DNA from: Thalassotalea sp. Sam97
GTDB lineage: Bacteria; Pseudomonadota; Gammaproteobacteria; Enterobacterales; Alteromonadaceae
Direction of reading: 5' to 3'
DNA length: 64,000 nucleotides
Assembly (NCBI RefSeq): GCF_041379765.1
Contig: NZ_CP166919.1
Location: 124,001 to 188,000 of the forward strand
Positions 34,128 to 43,119 of this stretch are shown one piece after another. The notes beneath the pieces are model-generated. The model did not search any database. It was given only the letters and a program-made list of their open reading frames with translations, and was not told the origin of the DNA. The position numbers and the translations under genes were made by a program. Position 1 is the stretch's first letter. Each line of letters starts with the position of its first letter.

Positions 34128-36374
34128 ATGAAAATAGGGATTATCGTTGGTACACGACCTGAAATAATAAAAATGGCACCTGTGATCAGGGAATGCCAGC
34201 AGCAAAATATTCCATTCTTTCTTATCCATTCGAATCAACACTACTCGAAAGATATGGACGAAATATTTTTCGAAGAATTACAACTGCCTACACCTCACTA
34301 TAACTTGGGTGTCGGCTCTGGTTTACATAGTAATCAAACAGGCAATATATTAATTAAAATTGAGCCCATTCTAGCAAATGAAAGGCCAGATATTGTCCTC
34401 GTGCAAGGCGATACCAATACGGTGCTTGCAGGTGCTTTGGCGGCAAGTAAGCTAAATATTAAGGTTGGTCATATTGAGGCAGGGCTGCGCAGTTACGATA
34501 GGATGATGCCAGAAGAAACGAACCGAATTCTAACTGACCATATGAGTGACTTTCTGTTTGCGGTAGGACCAAACCAAGAGCGTATATTAACCACAGAAGG
34601 CATCGTAAAAGAGAAGTTGTTTGTTGTAGGTAATACGATATCGGATTCTCTACAACAGCACTTAGATATTGCTCAGCACCAATCGAACGTACTTACTCAG
34701 TGGAGTCTTAAAGATAAGCAATTCTTTTTAGTGACTGCACATAGAGCGTCCAATGTTGATGTTAAAGCACACCTGCAAGAGTTACTTAGTCTCTTTTCGG
34801 CATTATATGATACCTATCAGTTACCGGTTTTTTGGCCAATACATCCGCGTACTGTCGCTAAGCTGAAAGAATTCGAACTGCAAGTGCCTGACTTCTTGAT
34901 TTTATCACCACCAGTCGGATACATGGATTTTATTCAGTTGCAACGTAGCGCAAAATTAATTTTGACGGATTCTGGTGGTATTCAAGAAGAGGCGTGCTTA
35001 CTTGGTGTTCCTTGTATCACGCTAAGAGAAAACACAGAGAGACCTGAGTCGGTAGAGGTTGGTGCTAATGTATTGGTAGGTCGAGACACTGATAAAGCAC
35101 TGTCAGCAGCGGCAAGTTGGTTCGGTAAAAACAATGTTTGCTGGGAAAACCCATTTGGCGATGGCCAAGTGGCAAAACGTATTGTACAAATATTAGCGAC
35201 GCAATTAGAGCCCAAAACAAAGCATATTGTCGCTAATGGGCACAGTGTTACCGTTGTTGGTCTTGGTTATATGGGACTACCTATCTCATGCTTAATGGCC
35301 CAAGCTGGCGCACGAGTCGTCGGCGTTGATGTTAATGCTGATAAAGTCGCATTGATCAATCGAGGTCAGTGTCCATTTGATGAGCAGGGCATGCCACAAT
35401 TGTTAACTGACGTTACTGAAGCGGGCTTTTTACATGCATCGACAGCGGTCGCAAATAACCCGATATACTTAGTCGCCGTGCCAACGCCTCATATTGATGG
35501 CAAATGTGATCTTAGCTATGTAAATAAAGCGATTGATGATATTGCAAAGGTAGCCACCGATGGGCAGTTGATCATAATAGAATCGACTGTCGCGCCAGGT
35601 ACTTGCACAGAGATTGAACAACGCTTACGCCAACAAGGGTTACAACTTAATGTTGTACATTGTCCAGAGCGTGCTATCCCAGGGCAAACCCTGCATGAGC
35701 TAACCCATAATGATCGTATTATTGGTGCGGCAGCCCAAACTGCTATGCAACAGGCGAAAGACTTATATGCTAGTTTTGTCAGGGGGGCGTTGTTCACAAC
35801 AGATTTAACAACCGCGGAATGCGTAAAACTGGTAGAGAATACATCGCGCGATGTTGGTATTGCTTTTGCGAATGAACTTGCCCAAGTGTGTGAGCAAATT
35901 GGCGTCGATTGTAAGGAGGTTATCAAGCTAGCTAATCGTCACCCTAGGGTAAATATCCTAAACCCTGGGCCTGGCGTTGGCGGGCATTGCATACCCATTG
36001 ATCCCTACTTTTTGGTAGCCGATGTTGAAGCTGGTAAGTTAATCCGTTTAAGTCGGCGTATTAACGAACAAAAACCGCATTTGGTGGCTGCCAAAGTAAA
36101 GGCTGAACTTGAACGCCGCGGTGCTCATAAAGTTGGTATCTTAGGTGTTGCATATAAGCCCGACGTGGATGATGCGCGAGAAACTCCGGCACAGGCTATT
36201 ATCGAACACCTACAAAAGTCTGGTGTAGAAGTTCATTATCATGATCCATACATCAAACAATGGGAGGCACCTTTTATGGATATCGAGGCGTTACAACAGT
36301 GGGCCGATATTTTGTTGATGGTTACAGAGCATAGTGACTACAAGCAATTGAACTTAACTACCTTTGCTTATTAG
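34128..36374 (+). CDS. Fused UDP-GlcNAc 2-epimerase / UDP-ManNAc dehydrogenase
   Basis: A single 748-residue frame with two enzymes of UDP-ManNAcA synthesis. Residues 1-365 are a non-hydrolysing WecB epimerase (IIVGTRPEIIKMAPVI, VQGDTNTVLAGALAA, GHIEAGLRS, PEETNRILTDH, LTDSGGIQEEA). From about 372 a WecC-type dehydrogenase begins (VTVVGLGYMGLP Rossmann loop, VESTVAPGT-like IIESTVAPGTC, catalytic Cys near 621 in GPGVGGHCIPIDPYF, LGVAYKPDVDDARETPA). The two are normally separate adjacent genes wecB and wecC. The product UDP-ManNAcA would feed the polysaccharide. A 65-bp gap separates it from the HPr-rel-A operon. A strong hairpin overlaps its stop codon. Confidence 0.94.
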   Translation: MKIGIIVGTRPEIIKMAPVIRECQQQNIPFFLIHSNQHYSKDMDEIFFEELQLPTPHYNLGVGSGLHSNQTGNILIKIEPILANERPDIVLVQGDTNTVLAGALAASKLNIKVGHIEAGLRSYDRMMPEETNRILTDHMSDFLFAVGPNQERILTTEGIVKEKLFVVGNTISDSLQQHLDIAQHQSNVLTQWSLKDKQFFLVTAHRASNVDVKAHLQELLSLFSALYDTYQLPVFWPIHPRTVAKLKEFELQVPDFLILSPPVGYMDFIQLQRSAKLILTDSGGIQEEACLLGVPCITLRENTERPESVEVGANVLVGRDTDKALSAAASWFGKNNVCWENPFGDGQVAKRIVQILATQLEPKTKHIVANGHSVTVVGLGYMGLPISCLMAQAGARVVGVDVNADKVALINRGQCPFDEQGMPQLLTDVTEAGFLHASTAVANNPIYLVAVPTPHIDGKCDLSYVNKAIDDIAKVATDGQLIIIESTVAPGTCTEIEQRLRQQGLQLNVVHCPERAIPGQTLHELTHNDRIIGAAAQTAMQQAKDLYASFVRGALFTTDLTTAECVKLVENTSRDVGIAFANELAQVCEQIGVDCKEVIKLANRHPRVNILNPGPGVGGHCIPIDPYFLVADVEAGKLIRLSRRINEQKPHLVAAKVKAELERRGAHKVGILGVAYKPDVDDARETPAQAIIEHLQKSGVEVHYHDPYIKQWEAPFMDIEALQQWADILLMVTEHSDYKQLNLTTFAY

Positions 36375-36386
36375 CAAAGGTAGTTA
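36355..36386. terminator. Perfect 13-bp hairpin at convergent gene ends
   Basis: TAACTACCTTTGC, a six-base loop TTATTA, and GCAAAGGTAGTTA form a perfect stem; the TAG stop of the wecB-wecC fusion (36,372-36,374) lies across the loop and the start of the right arm. No long T-run follows on either side, so it may act as an intrinsic terminator of moderate strength or as a 3'-end stabiliser. It separates the plus-strand fusion gene from the minus-strand decarboxylase. Confidence 0.7.
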
Positions 36387-36432
36387 TTGGCTTGATAATG
36401 TTGAAGCGCATGTTGCAGGCTTTCAGGCGAGA

Positions 36433-37665
36433 TTAAAGCAGGATTTGCTGACATTGCTTTTGACTTAGAAAGTCATGTGGGCTAGCGCTATAGCCATAAG
36501 CACCCGATTGCATCACGGCAATTAAATCACCGACCGAAGTATCTGGAGCTTGTAAGTTACTGGCGACAATATCGAGAGGCGTGCACAGCGGACCAACTAC
36601 TTGATACATTTGATCTTTTTCTTGCTGCAGTTTGTTGGCTACTGCGACAGGATAATTCTTTCTCAGGACTTGGCCAAAGTTTCCCGAATTGGCTAAATGG
36701 TGATGCAAGCCGCCATCACACACTAGATAGTTTTCTCCACGAGAGTGCTTTACATCGACCACTTGGCAAACATACACTCCCGCTTCGGCAACAAAATAGC
36801 GACCAAGTTCCATAACGATATCAACACCATTAAGTTGAGCTTGATATTGCTCAAGTAAATGGCTGAGATTATCCGCAATAGCCGACAAAGGTAATGATTG
36901 CTCGCCAGGAAAATAGGGGATACCAAGGCCGCCACCAATATTAATGTACTCGGGGTTTTCTGGCAGCAAGGAGCACAATGTCGCGGCTAAGCGAAATGTG
37001 TTTTGTTGCGCCTCAATAATGGCTTCATTATTGAGGTTTTGTGAACCTGCAAAGATATGAAAGCCTTTAAAATTTATGGTCTGATGATCTAGACTCTGCA
37101 ATAAATCGGCAACTTGTTCTTCATCAATACCAAATTGTTTGGGGCCTCCAGCCATTTTCATACCGGAAGATTTCAGTTCAAATGCGGGGTTTATTCGTAG
37201 TGCTATATTAGCGCGCAGCCGTTGTTGATTAGCAATATCAATGGCACGAGCCAATTCATTTTTAGACTCGATGTGTAAAACTACGCCGGCAATGATTGCC
37301 GCCAGTAAATCATCATCAGATTTACCTGGGCCTGCGAAACTGATCTCGTTTGCTAACATGCCTGTTTGCAGAGCGATTAGCATTTCTTGGCTAGACGCGA
37401 CATCAAAACCATCAACGAGATTGGCGAGGTGGTGAACGACAGGCGCAAAAGGGTTTGCTTTGATTGCATAGTGCAATTTGATCTCATCTGGCAACATGGC
37501 TCTTAACGTTGTCACCCGCTCAGTTATCATGGCACGGTCATAAGCATAAAAAGGTGTATCGCCAAGTATATGTTTAATCTCTGATACGGACTTGCCACCA
37601 ATATGAACCTCATTGTGATCAGTATTTAGTAATGGATGTTGTTGATGTGTCGGTTTACTGTTCAT
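36433..37665 (-). CDS. PLP-dependent decarboxylase, exosortase A system associated
   Basis: A fold-III PLP enzyme of 410 residues, in the ornithine/diaminopimelate decarboxylase family. Lys69 in LHYAIKANPF should bind PLP; HASG-like IFAGSQNLNNEA, NIGGGLGIPYFPGEQ and ELGRYFVAEAGVYV form the cofactor pocket, and PLCTPLDIVA carries the Cys of the dimer active site. Exosortase A loci regularly pair it with an AMP-forming ligase, whose gene lies 4 bp upstream here. The amino-acid substrate cannot be deduced. The product may be an amine loaded onto, or joined to, the carrier protein's acyl group. Confidence 0.92.
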   Translation of the reverse strand: MNSKPTHQQHPLLNTDHNEVHIGGKSVSEIKHILGDTPFYAYDRAMITERVTTLRAMLPDEIKLHYAIKANPFAPVVHHLANLVDGFDVASSQEMLIALQTGMLANEISFAGPGKSDDDLLAAIIAGVVLHIESKNELARAIDIANQQRLRANIALRINPAFELKSSGMKMAGGPKQFGIDEEQVADLLQSLDHQTINFKGFHIFAGSQNLNNEAIIEAQQNTFRLAATLCSLLPENPEYINIGGGLGIPYFPGEQSLPLSAIADNLSHLLEQYQAQLNGVDIVMELGRYFVAEAGVYVCQVVDVKHSRGENYLVCDGGLHHHLANSGNFGQVLRKNYPVAVANKLQQEKDQMYQVVGPLCTPLDIVASNLQAPDTSVGDLIAVMQSGAYGYSASPHDFLSQKQCQQILL

Positions 37666-37669
37666 AAAT

Positions 37670-39247
37670 TTACTCGAAGTGTTGTTGGTAGCGTTTAGCT
37701 AGCGATGCTCTATCCAACTTACCGTTATCATTTTTGGGTAACTCATCCAACACGGTGATATCGGCAGGCACCATAAAGTTAGGCAGATTTTGTTGGCAGT
37801 ATTTGTTGAGTAATAATTGCGGGTTAGCCAAATCCTTTTGTCGCAAGCTAACAATGGCTAAAATAGCCTGCCCTAATTCTTGATGCTTACAGCCTAGCAC
37901 CACACAGTCATCGACTAATTGCGATTGCATTAAGCACTCTTCGACCTCCGTGGGACTAATTCGGTAGCCTGAGCTTTTTATCATTTCGTCATTACGGCTG
38001 ACAAAATATAAATCGCCATCAGCATCTTTACTAACGATATCACCTGAGTAGACAGCCATTTTTTTATTGATGATGCCATTGGGCTTTTGTGGTGCATACT
38101 TAAATCGAGCGCTGGTTTTATCGGGGTTATTCCAATAACCGAGCGACACTAAAGGGCCAAGATGTACTAACTCACCAGGCTCATCAATATCGCATTCGCT
38201 ACCATCTGCTCGCAGCACTTTTATTTCGGCGTTGGGGATTGCTTGACCAATAGAGTTAGGTTTTTGCTTTACTTTTTCAGGAGCAAGATATGTGGAACGA
38301 AAGGCTTCTGTTAAACCGTACATTAAATATGGGGTAACTTGTGGGACCTTAGCGATGATCTGTTCGAGCAAACTAGGGCTCATCGCGCCACCTGAATTAG
38401 TGATATAGCGTAAACTGCGAGCTTTATTTTGCCAGTCTAATTTACATAGTTGCGTCCATAATGGTGGCACCGCGGCTAAGCCAGTAATTTGGTGTTTTTC
38501 GATAGCATTTAGGACATCATTAGCTAGCAAATAGTCGAGCATAATCACTTCTCCACCAACGAGCAGGCCAGTGGTAAGCTGGCTAAAGCCGTAATCGAAG
38601 CTGAATGGCAAAACCGCGAGTATTTTGTCGGCTTGTGAATTGTTAAGGTATTTGGCGACTGATTGTGCACCAATAATGATATTGGCATGGGAAAGCACGA
38701 CACCTTTAGGCTTTCCTGTGCTGCCTGACGTATAAAAGATGGCAGCCATATCATCCGATGTATTGGGGCATGTGGCGTCGGGTAAGTCACCCTGCTGGCT
38801 AATTGCATGCCAGCTAATAATCGCTAACTGATTGAACTGTTCAGTGGGCGCCTTTATGTCATCGGTAATGATCACCGTTTGTAAGCTCGCGAGACTATCA
38901 AGGTTTGCTTGAATTTGTACAAAGCGCGCCCAGCTTGTGACTAATACTTTGATATCACAATCGTTAATGATGTACTCCACTTGTGGAGCCTTTAAAATCG
39001 GATTTATTGGCACAAAAACGCCACCAGCCTTACTTGTCGCAAAGGTTGTCAGTACAAACTCGAAAGTTTTGGGGAGATAAATCCCCACACGATCAAAATG
39101 TTCAACACCAAACGCCACTAAAGAAGACGCTATATGCTCGGTTTGCTGCTGCAATTGTCGGTAGCTTAGACTGTGCTTGCCATGAGTGATGGCAGTTTTT
39201 GATGGTTCATGGTTAGCAAATATGATGTCGTGTATTTGCGTTAACAT
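37670..39247 (-). CDS. Acyl-CoA ligase (AMP-forming), exosortase A system associated
   Basis: ANL-superfamily adenylating enzyme of about 525 residues. The ATP motif is IFYTSGSTGKPKGVVLSHANI, with YLMYGLTEAFRSTYL, the hinge YFVSRNDEMIKSSGYRISPTEVEE and the C-terminal catalytic Lys in LPKNDNGKLDRASL. ATG 39,247 is used because the family begins close to LTQIHDIIFANHEPSK and an AAGGG RBS is visible; the longer frame from 39,304 adds 19 unlikely residues. It probably activates a carboxylic acid for transfer to the acyl carrier protein encoded at 28,691. It forms an operon with the decarboxylase and diverges from prsT. Confidence 0.92.
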   Translation of the reverse strand: MLTQIHDIIFANHEPSKTAITHGKHSLSYRQLQQQTEHIASSLVAFGVEHFDRVGIYLPKTFEFVLTTFATSKAGGVFVPINPILKAPQVEYIINDCDIKVLVTSWARFVQIQANLDSLASLQTVIITDDIKAPTEQFNQLAIISWHAISQQGDLPDATCPNTSDDMAAIFYTSGSTGKPKGVVLSHANIIIGAQSVAKYLNNSQADKILAVLPFSFDYGFSQLTTGLLVGGEVIMLDYLLANDVLNAIEKHQITGLAAVPPLWTQLCKLDWQNKARSLRYITNSGGAMSPSLLEQIIAKVPQVTPYLMYGLTEAFRSTYLAPEKVKQKPNSIGQAIPNAEIKVLRADGSECDIDEPGELVHLGPLVSLGYWNNPDKTSARFKYAPQKPNGIINKKMAVYSGDIVSKDADGDLYFVSRNDEMIKSSGYRISPTEVEECLMQSQLVDDCVVLGCKHQELGQAILAIVSLRQKDLANPQLLLNKYCQQNLPNFMVPADITVLDELPKNDNGKLDRASLAKRYQQHFE

Positions 39248-39502
39248 AGACAAGCCCTTGTGATTATTGTTGTTTGTTTGCCGTATTGGTAAAGTCGAAG
39301 CCAATAAGAGCCTCTCCTTAACCCTTTAAAGTATGGTTTAAGTTGATGAATTCGCAAATAAAAAGTCACTTAAACGATAAACCTAATGGCATCAATTGAT
39401 TTAAAAGAAAAATTTCAATATTGACCTATACTTGCAAAATAACCTCGCCATTAGTGACAGTTTGTCAACCAAGGCTTAACAACAATAAATAAGGGGCTAA
39501 CC

Positions 39503-42262
39503 GTGTATTATCGTCAACTTCTTTGCTGCTTCGCTGTTCTTTTTTTGTTTGCTTGTAGCGATAGCTATCGTGCCGAGAAAGCAATATCTAAAGCGGAAAA
39601 TCACTTAACATCTAAACGTTACAAAGCTGCAGAAGTTGAGCTGAAAAGCTTAATTCAAAAACAACCGGAACAAGCCAAAGCGCGTTTTTTATTAGGTAAG
39701 GCGTACTTCTTTAATGGTAATTTAATGCGTGCCAGTAAAGAGCTGTTGCGAGCACAGGAGCTTGGTTATGCTAATGAAGAATTATTACCGTATTTGCTAC
39801 GGACTTATATCCTCACCGATCAAACGACACTAGTTGATGCAACCATAGCCAGTTATTACGGTGAACGAAGAGATCTCAAGGCGATGCTGAATGCCATCGC
39901 TGGGGTGTATTTCGCGATTCGTGAAAATCAAGAGGCAAACACATATCTAGATAAGGCCATAGCCCAAGCTCAAGCGGAAGACTTCTATGCCAAGTTGAGT
40001 AACATCAGCTTATTGTATGTTAAAGGCGAACACGAGCTCGTTTTGCAGTTACTGCAACCTTTAATTGCTCAAGATAACGAGTTTTCAGAAGCGCTGTTAT
40101 TAAAATCCATGACGTTAAATCAGCGCCAGGAAACCGATCTCGCTATTGACGCTTTTGCCGAATATATAGCTATGCATAGCTATAATTTACTGGCGAATGT
40201 TCGCTATGTTGAGCTATTAATAGAGCAAGAGGCGTGGCAGAGAGCAGATAGAGCAGTAACGCGCTTTTTAAGCTTATTCCCCGGCTATACCGCATTGCAT
40301 GTGCAAAAAGCAGAAATTAAGTTCAAACAACGAGACTACAAAGTAGCGATAGAGTTTGCTAATAAACTGATCAATTCAGGTATGGTTAATTTTAAAGCCA
40401 GTTTAATAGCCGGGTTAAGTTATTATGAGCTTGATAATTATCAAATGGCTTATAAGAACCTCAAGGACATTGAACCTTATTTACAGTCACAACACGTCGC
40501 TTACAAAGTATTATCGGATGTGAAATTTAAGCTTGGTTATGTCGATGAGGCAATCGCATCGGTTGAGCAACTCGAATCTAGCGAAGATGAAGACTTTATA
40601 CTTTTAGAGCAAGCCAGCATTGGTTCGATCATGGCTGGAGACAAAGAGCAAGCGCAGCAATACATTGATAAAATTGATAAATTAGAGTTGAACGATCCCG
40701 GTAAGCTTCAACAACTTGGTTTATTAAAAATGTCTGTTGGTGATGAATCTGCTTATGACGATTTACAGCTTGCGATAGAAAAAGAGCCTAAACTCCATCG
40801 AGCAAGAGCAGGCCTATTGTACAGTTATTTACGTGATAATGACTTAGAAAATGCAGAGCGAACAGCGCAGCAATGGCTAGACCAAGCCGGTGACTCTGAA
40901 TTTGGTCATTTAGCTTGGGCGTTAATATATAAATATCAAAACAAGTTACCGTCAGCAAAGCAGGCTTACCAGAAGGCACTTTCCGTGAATGCTAAGAGTG
41001 AAAGTGCTTTGTATAACCTTGCAATACTTGCCCTTAGAGAGGCAAACCCCGAAAAAGCGACAAACTATCTGCATCAGCTCTTTACGGTGACAGGGAAGCA
41101 TGTTGGTGGCTTTGCTTTGTTATTACAAAACTATAAAAGGCTAGATACTGAAGCGCTAACGGCACTGTTACAGGAGTCTTGGCTAGCATTACCTGAACAA
41201 GAGCAGCCATCACACGAAAATTTATTACTGACGATCGTTCAACTGTATGAGATGACAGAGCAGCGATCGGCAGCCATTAGGTTATTGGAAAATCATCAGT
41301 CGGTCTTTGCCAATAGTCCAGGGTTTCTATCGCTAGCATCAAAAATACATTCACGCGGAAAAAATTTTGAGATAGCCGAAAATTTAGCTGAAGCTTTAGC
41401 TAAAGCTCGCCCTGATTCTTTAGCGGCACACCTGAATGTCCTGTCGGTTCTTGAATCAAAGCAAGATTATCAACAAGCGCTTTTCCGTGCTCGCTTGCTT
41501 AGTAAGCAGTTCCCCAAAAATCAAAATTTACAGGTTGTTCAAGCGTTTTACTTAGCTAATTTACAAAAACTGGCAGAAGCAAAACAAATTATCAAAAACG
41601 TAGATAGAGAGCAGGTGGAACCAAGTGTCATGTATTCGTATTTGGTGCAGGAAGCTAAATCAGAAGGCAACTATCAGCAAATGGAACAATTAGCGAAAAC
41701 CTTATACCAGCAGTTTCCAAGCCTTCGTTCCGCAACTTTTTATATACGATCATTAACATTGCAAAATAAAATGCAAGAAGCCATTCAGTTTATTGATAAT
41801 GCACAGCAACGGGTAGGCAATGATCGAGTATTAGAAAATTTAAAAGCAGAGCTCTCAGTGAATACAGACCCCAACTATTCATTAGACTACTATCAGCAAC
41901 AAGTTGATCGTGATCCTAATAACTTTATTGCCTTAAATAACCTCGCTTGGTCAGCATTGCAAGCTGAGAAATATGATATAGGTTTACGAGCGGCGAAAAA
42001 GGCACACCAGATAGCACCTGAGCATTCGCAAGTGATTGACACATTAGCGCAAGCATACCTGAAAAATAAGCAGTATGAAAACGCCGAACAGCTACTAGCA
42101 AAAGAGCTTGAGAAGTTACCAGTCGATGTAAAAATTATTCACTATTATGCTGAAGCATTAATTAATCAGGGCAAGACGGATTTGTCTCGGCAAGTAATAA
42201 AGGACTTGCCTGATAGCGAGCAAAAACAACACCTTGAAAAGCTTCTCAATCAAAATATGTAA
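39503..42262 (+). CDS. prsT: PEP-CTERM system TPR-repeat lipoprotein PrsT
   Basis: A 919-residue outer-membrane lipoprotein. The start is GTG with AAGGGG 6-7 nt upstream. The signal (MYYRQLLCCFAVLFLFACSD) has lipobox LFAC. The whole mature part is a series of TPR units, for example AEVELKSLIQKQPEQAKARFLLGKAYFFNGNLMRAS near the start and AHQIAPEHSQVIDTLAQAYLKNKQYENAEQLL near the end, giving a long superhelix. In PEP-CTERM systems this protein is a conserved scaffold for polysaccharide export. The 255-bp divergent gap to the ligase gene should contain the promoters; no clear sigma-54 site was found. Confidence 0.93.
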   Translation: MYYRQLLCCFAVLFLFACSDSYRAEKAISKAENHLTSKRYKAAEVELKSLIQKQPEQAKARFLLGKAYFFNGNLMRASKELLRAQELGYANEELLPYLLRTYILTDQTTLVDATIASYYGERRDLKAMLNAIAGVYFAIRENQEANTYLDKAIAQAQAEDFYAKLSNISLLYVKGEHELVLQLLQPLIAQDNEFSEALLLKSMTLNQRQETDLAIDAFAEYIAMHSYNLLANVRYVELLIEQEAWQRADRAVTRFLSLFPGYTALHVQKAEIKFKQRDYKVAIEFANKLINSGMVNFKASLIAGLSYYELDNYQMAYKNLKDIEPYLQSQHVAYKVLSDVKFKLGYVDEAIASVEQLESSEDEDFILLEQASIGSIMAGDKEQAQQYIDKIDKLELNDPGKLQQLGLLKMSVGDESAYDDLQLAIEKEPKLHRARAGLLYSYLRDNDLENAERTAQQWLDQAGDSEFGHLAWALIYKYQNKLPSAKQAYQKALSVNAKSESALYNLAILALREANPEKATNYLHQLFTVTGKHVGGFALLLQNYKRLDTEALTALLQESWLALPEQEQPSHENLLLTIVQLYEMTEQRSAAIRLLENHQSVFANSPGFLSLASKIHSRGKNFEIAENLAEALAKARPDSLAAHLNVLSVLESKQDYQQALFRARLLSKQFPKNQNLQVVQAFYLANLQKLAEAKQIIKNVDREQVEPSVMYSYLVQEAKSEGNYQQMEQLAKTLYQQFPSLRSATFYIRSLTLQNKMQEAIQFIDNAQQRVGNDRVLENLKAELSVNTDPNYSLDYYQQQVDRDPNNFIALNNLAWSALQAEKYDIGLRAAKKAHQIAPEHSQVIDTLAQAYLKNKQYENAEQLLAKELEKLPVDVKIIHYYAEALINQGKTDLSRQVIKDLPDSEQKQHLEKLLNQNM

Positions 42263-42314
42263 GGTTCAATCGGTTGTCTCACTATATTAACGTCGCCATA
42301 TTATGAGGTACATA

Positions 42315-43082
42315 ATGTACAAATTATTTCCTTTACTTTTGTTACTGCTGATGTTGCCATTTAGTGTGGCTCTCGCCACACCATTATCTGATACGGTAAA
42401 AAAAGTAAAACCCGCGGTTGTTGGCGTTGGTGTTTATGATCCGACAGGAAGGCCACAAAATCAGCTATGGGGGACTGGTTTTGTGATTGGCGACGGCCGC
42501 TATGTTGTGACCAATCATCATGTCATTGATGGCGCAGTAAAGGCTAGTGATAATCAACAGCAAGTGGTGTTTATTGGCAGTGGTCAGGCGGTTGACATCC
42601 GTCCTGCTAAGGTCGTGGCATTTTCTCGTGAACATGATTTAGCCATTTTAGCTATCCGCGGTAACTCATTGCCGGCGTTAAAATTAGCCTCCCTAGCATT
42701 GCAAACGGAAGGCAATACTATTGCTTTTACCGGGTTTCCCATAGGTGCTAGTTTAGGCTTATATCCTGCAACGCATCGAGGCATTATTTCAGCGATCACG
42801 CCCGTTGTTATTCCATCGAATTCATCGACAAAACTTACTCCAGCGATGATTAAACGCCTTAAAAATCCCTATTTAGTTTATCAACTTGATGCTGTCGCCT
42901 ATCCAGGCAACAGTGGCAGTCCGGTTTATTTGCAAGATAGTGGTGAAGTGATAGCGATAGTGAATAAGGTATTTGTTAAAAAAACCAAAGAGGCGGCGTT
43001 AAGCTCTCCCTCGGGCATCACCTACGCGATTCCTGTTAAGTATTTATATCAATTGATTGAGCAGGCCCGCATTGATATTTAA
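42315..43082 (+). CDS. Secreted trypsin-like serine protease
   Basis: About 255 residues from ATG 42,315, which has a GAGGT RBS; an ATG 12 nt earlier lacks one. A signal peptide (LFPLLLLLLMLPFSVALA) is followed by an S1/DegP-like protease domain with a full triad: His in VVTNHHVIDG, Asp in REHDLAILAI and Ser in YPGNSGSPVYL. No PDZ domain follows, unlike DegP or DegQ, so it is a short Htr-like enzyme. It stands 52 bp after prsT and is probably its operon partner; a role in processing secreted proteins of the locus is inference. Confidence 0.87.
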   Translation: MYKLFPLLLLLLMLPFSVALATPLSDTVKKVKPAVVGVGVYDPTGRPQNQLWGTGFVIGDGRYVVTNHHVIDGAVKASDNQQQVVFIGSGQAVDIRPAKVVAFSREHDLAILAIRGNSLPALKLASLALQTEGNTIAFTGFPIGASLGLYPATHRGIISAITPVVIPSNSSTKLTPAMIKRLKNPYLVYQLDAVAYPGNSGSPVYLQDSGEVIAIVNKVFVKKTKEAALSSPSGITYAIPVKYLYQLIEQARIDI

Positions 43083-43119
43083 TTAACGTCTCAGAAATAA
43101 TCGCTAAGCACCTAACGTT

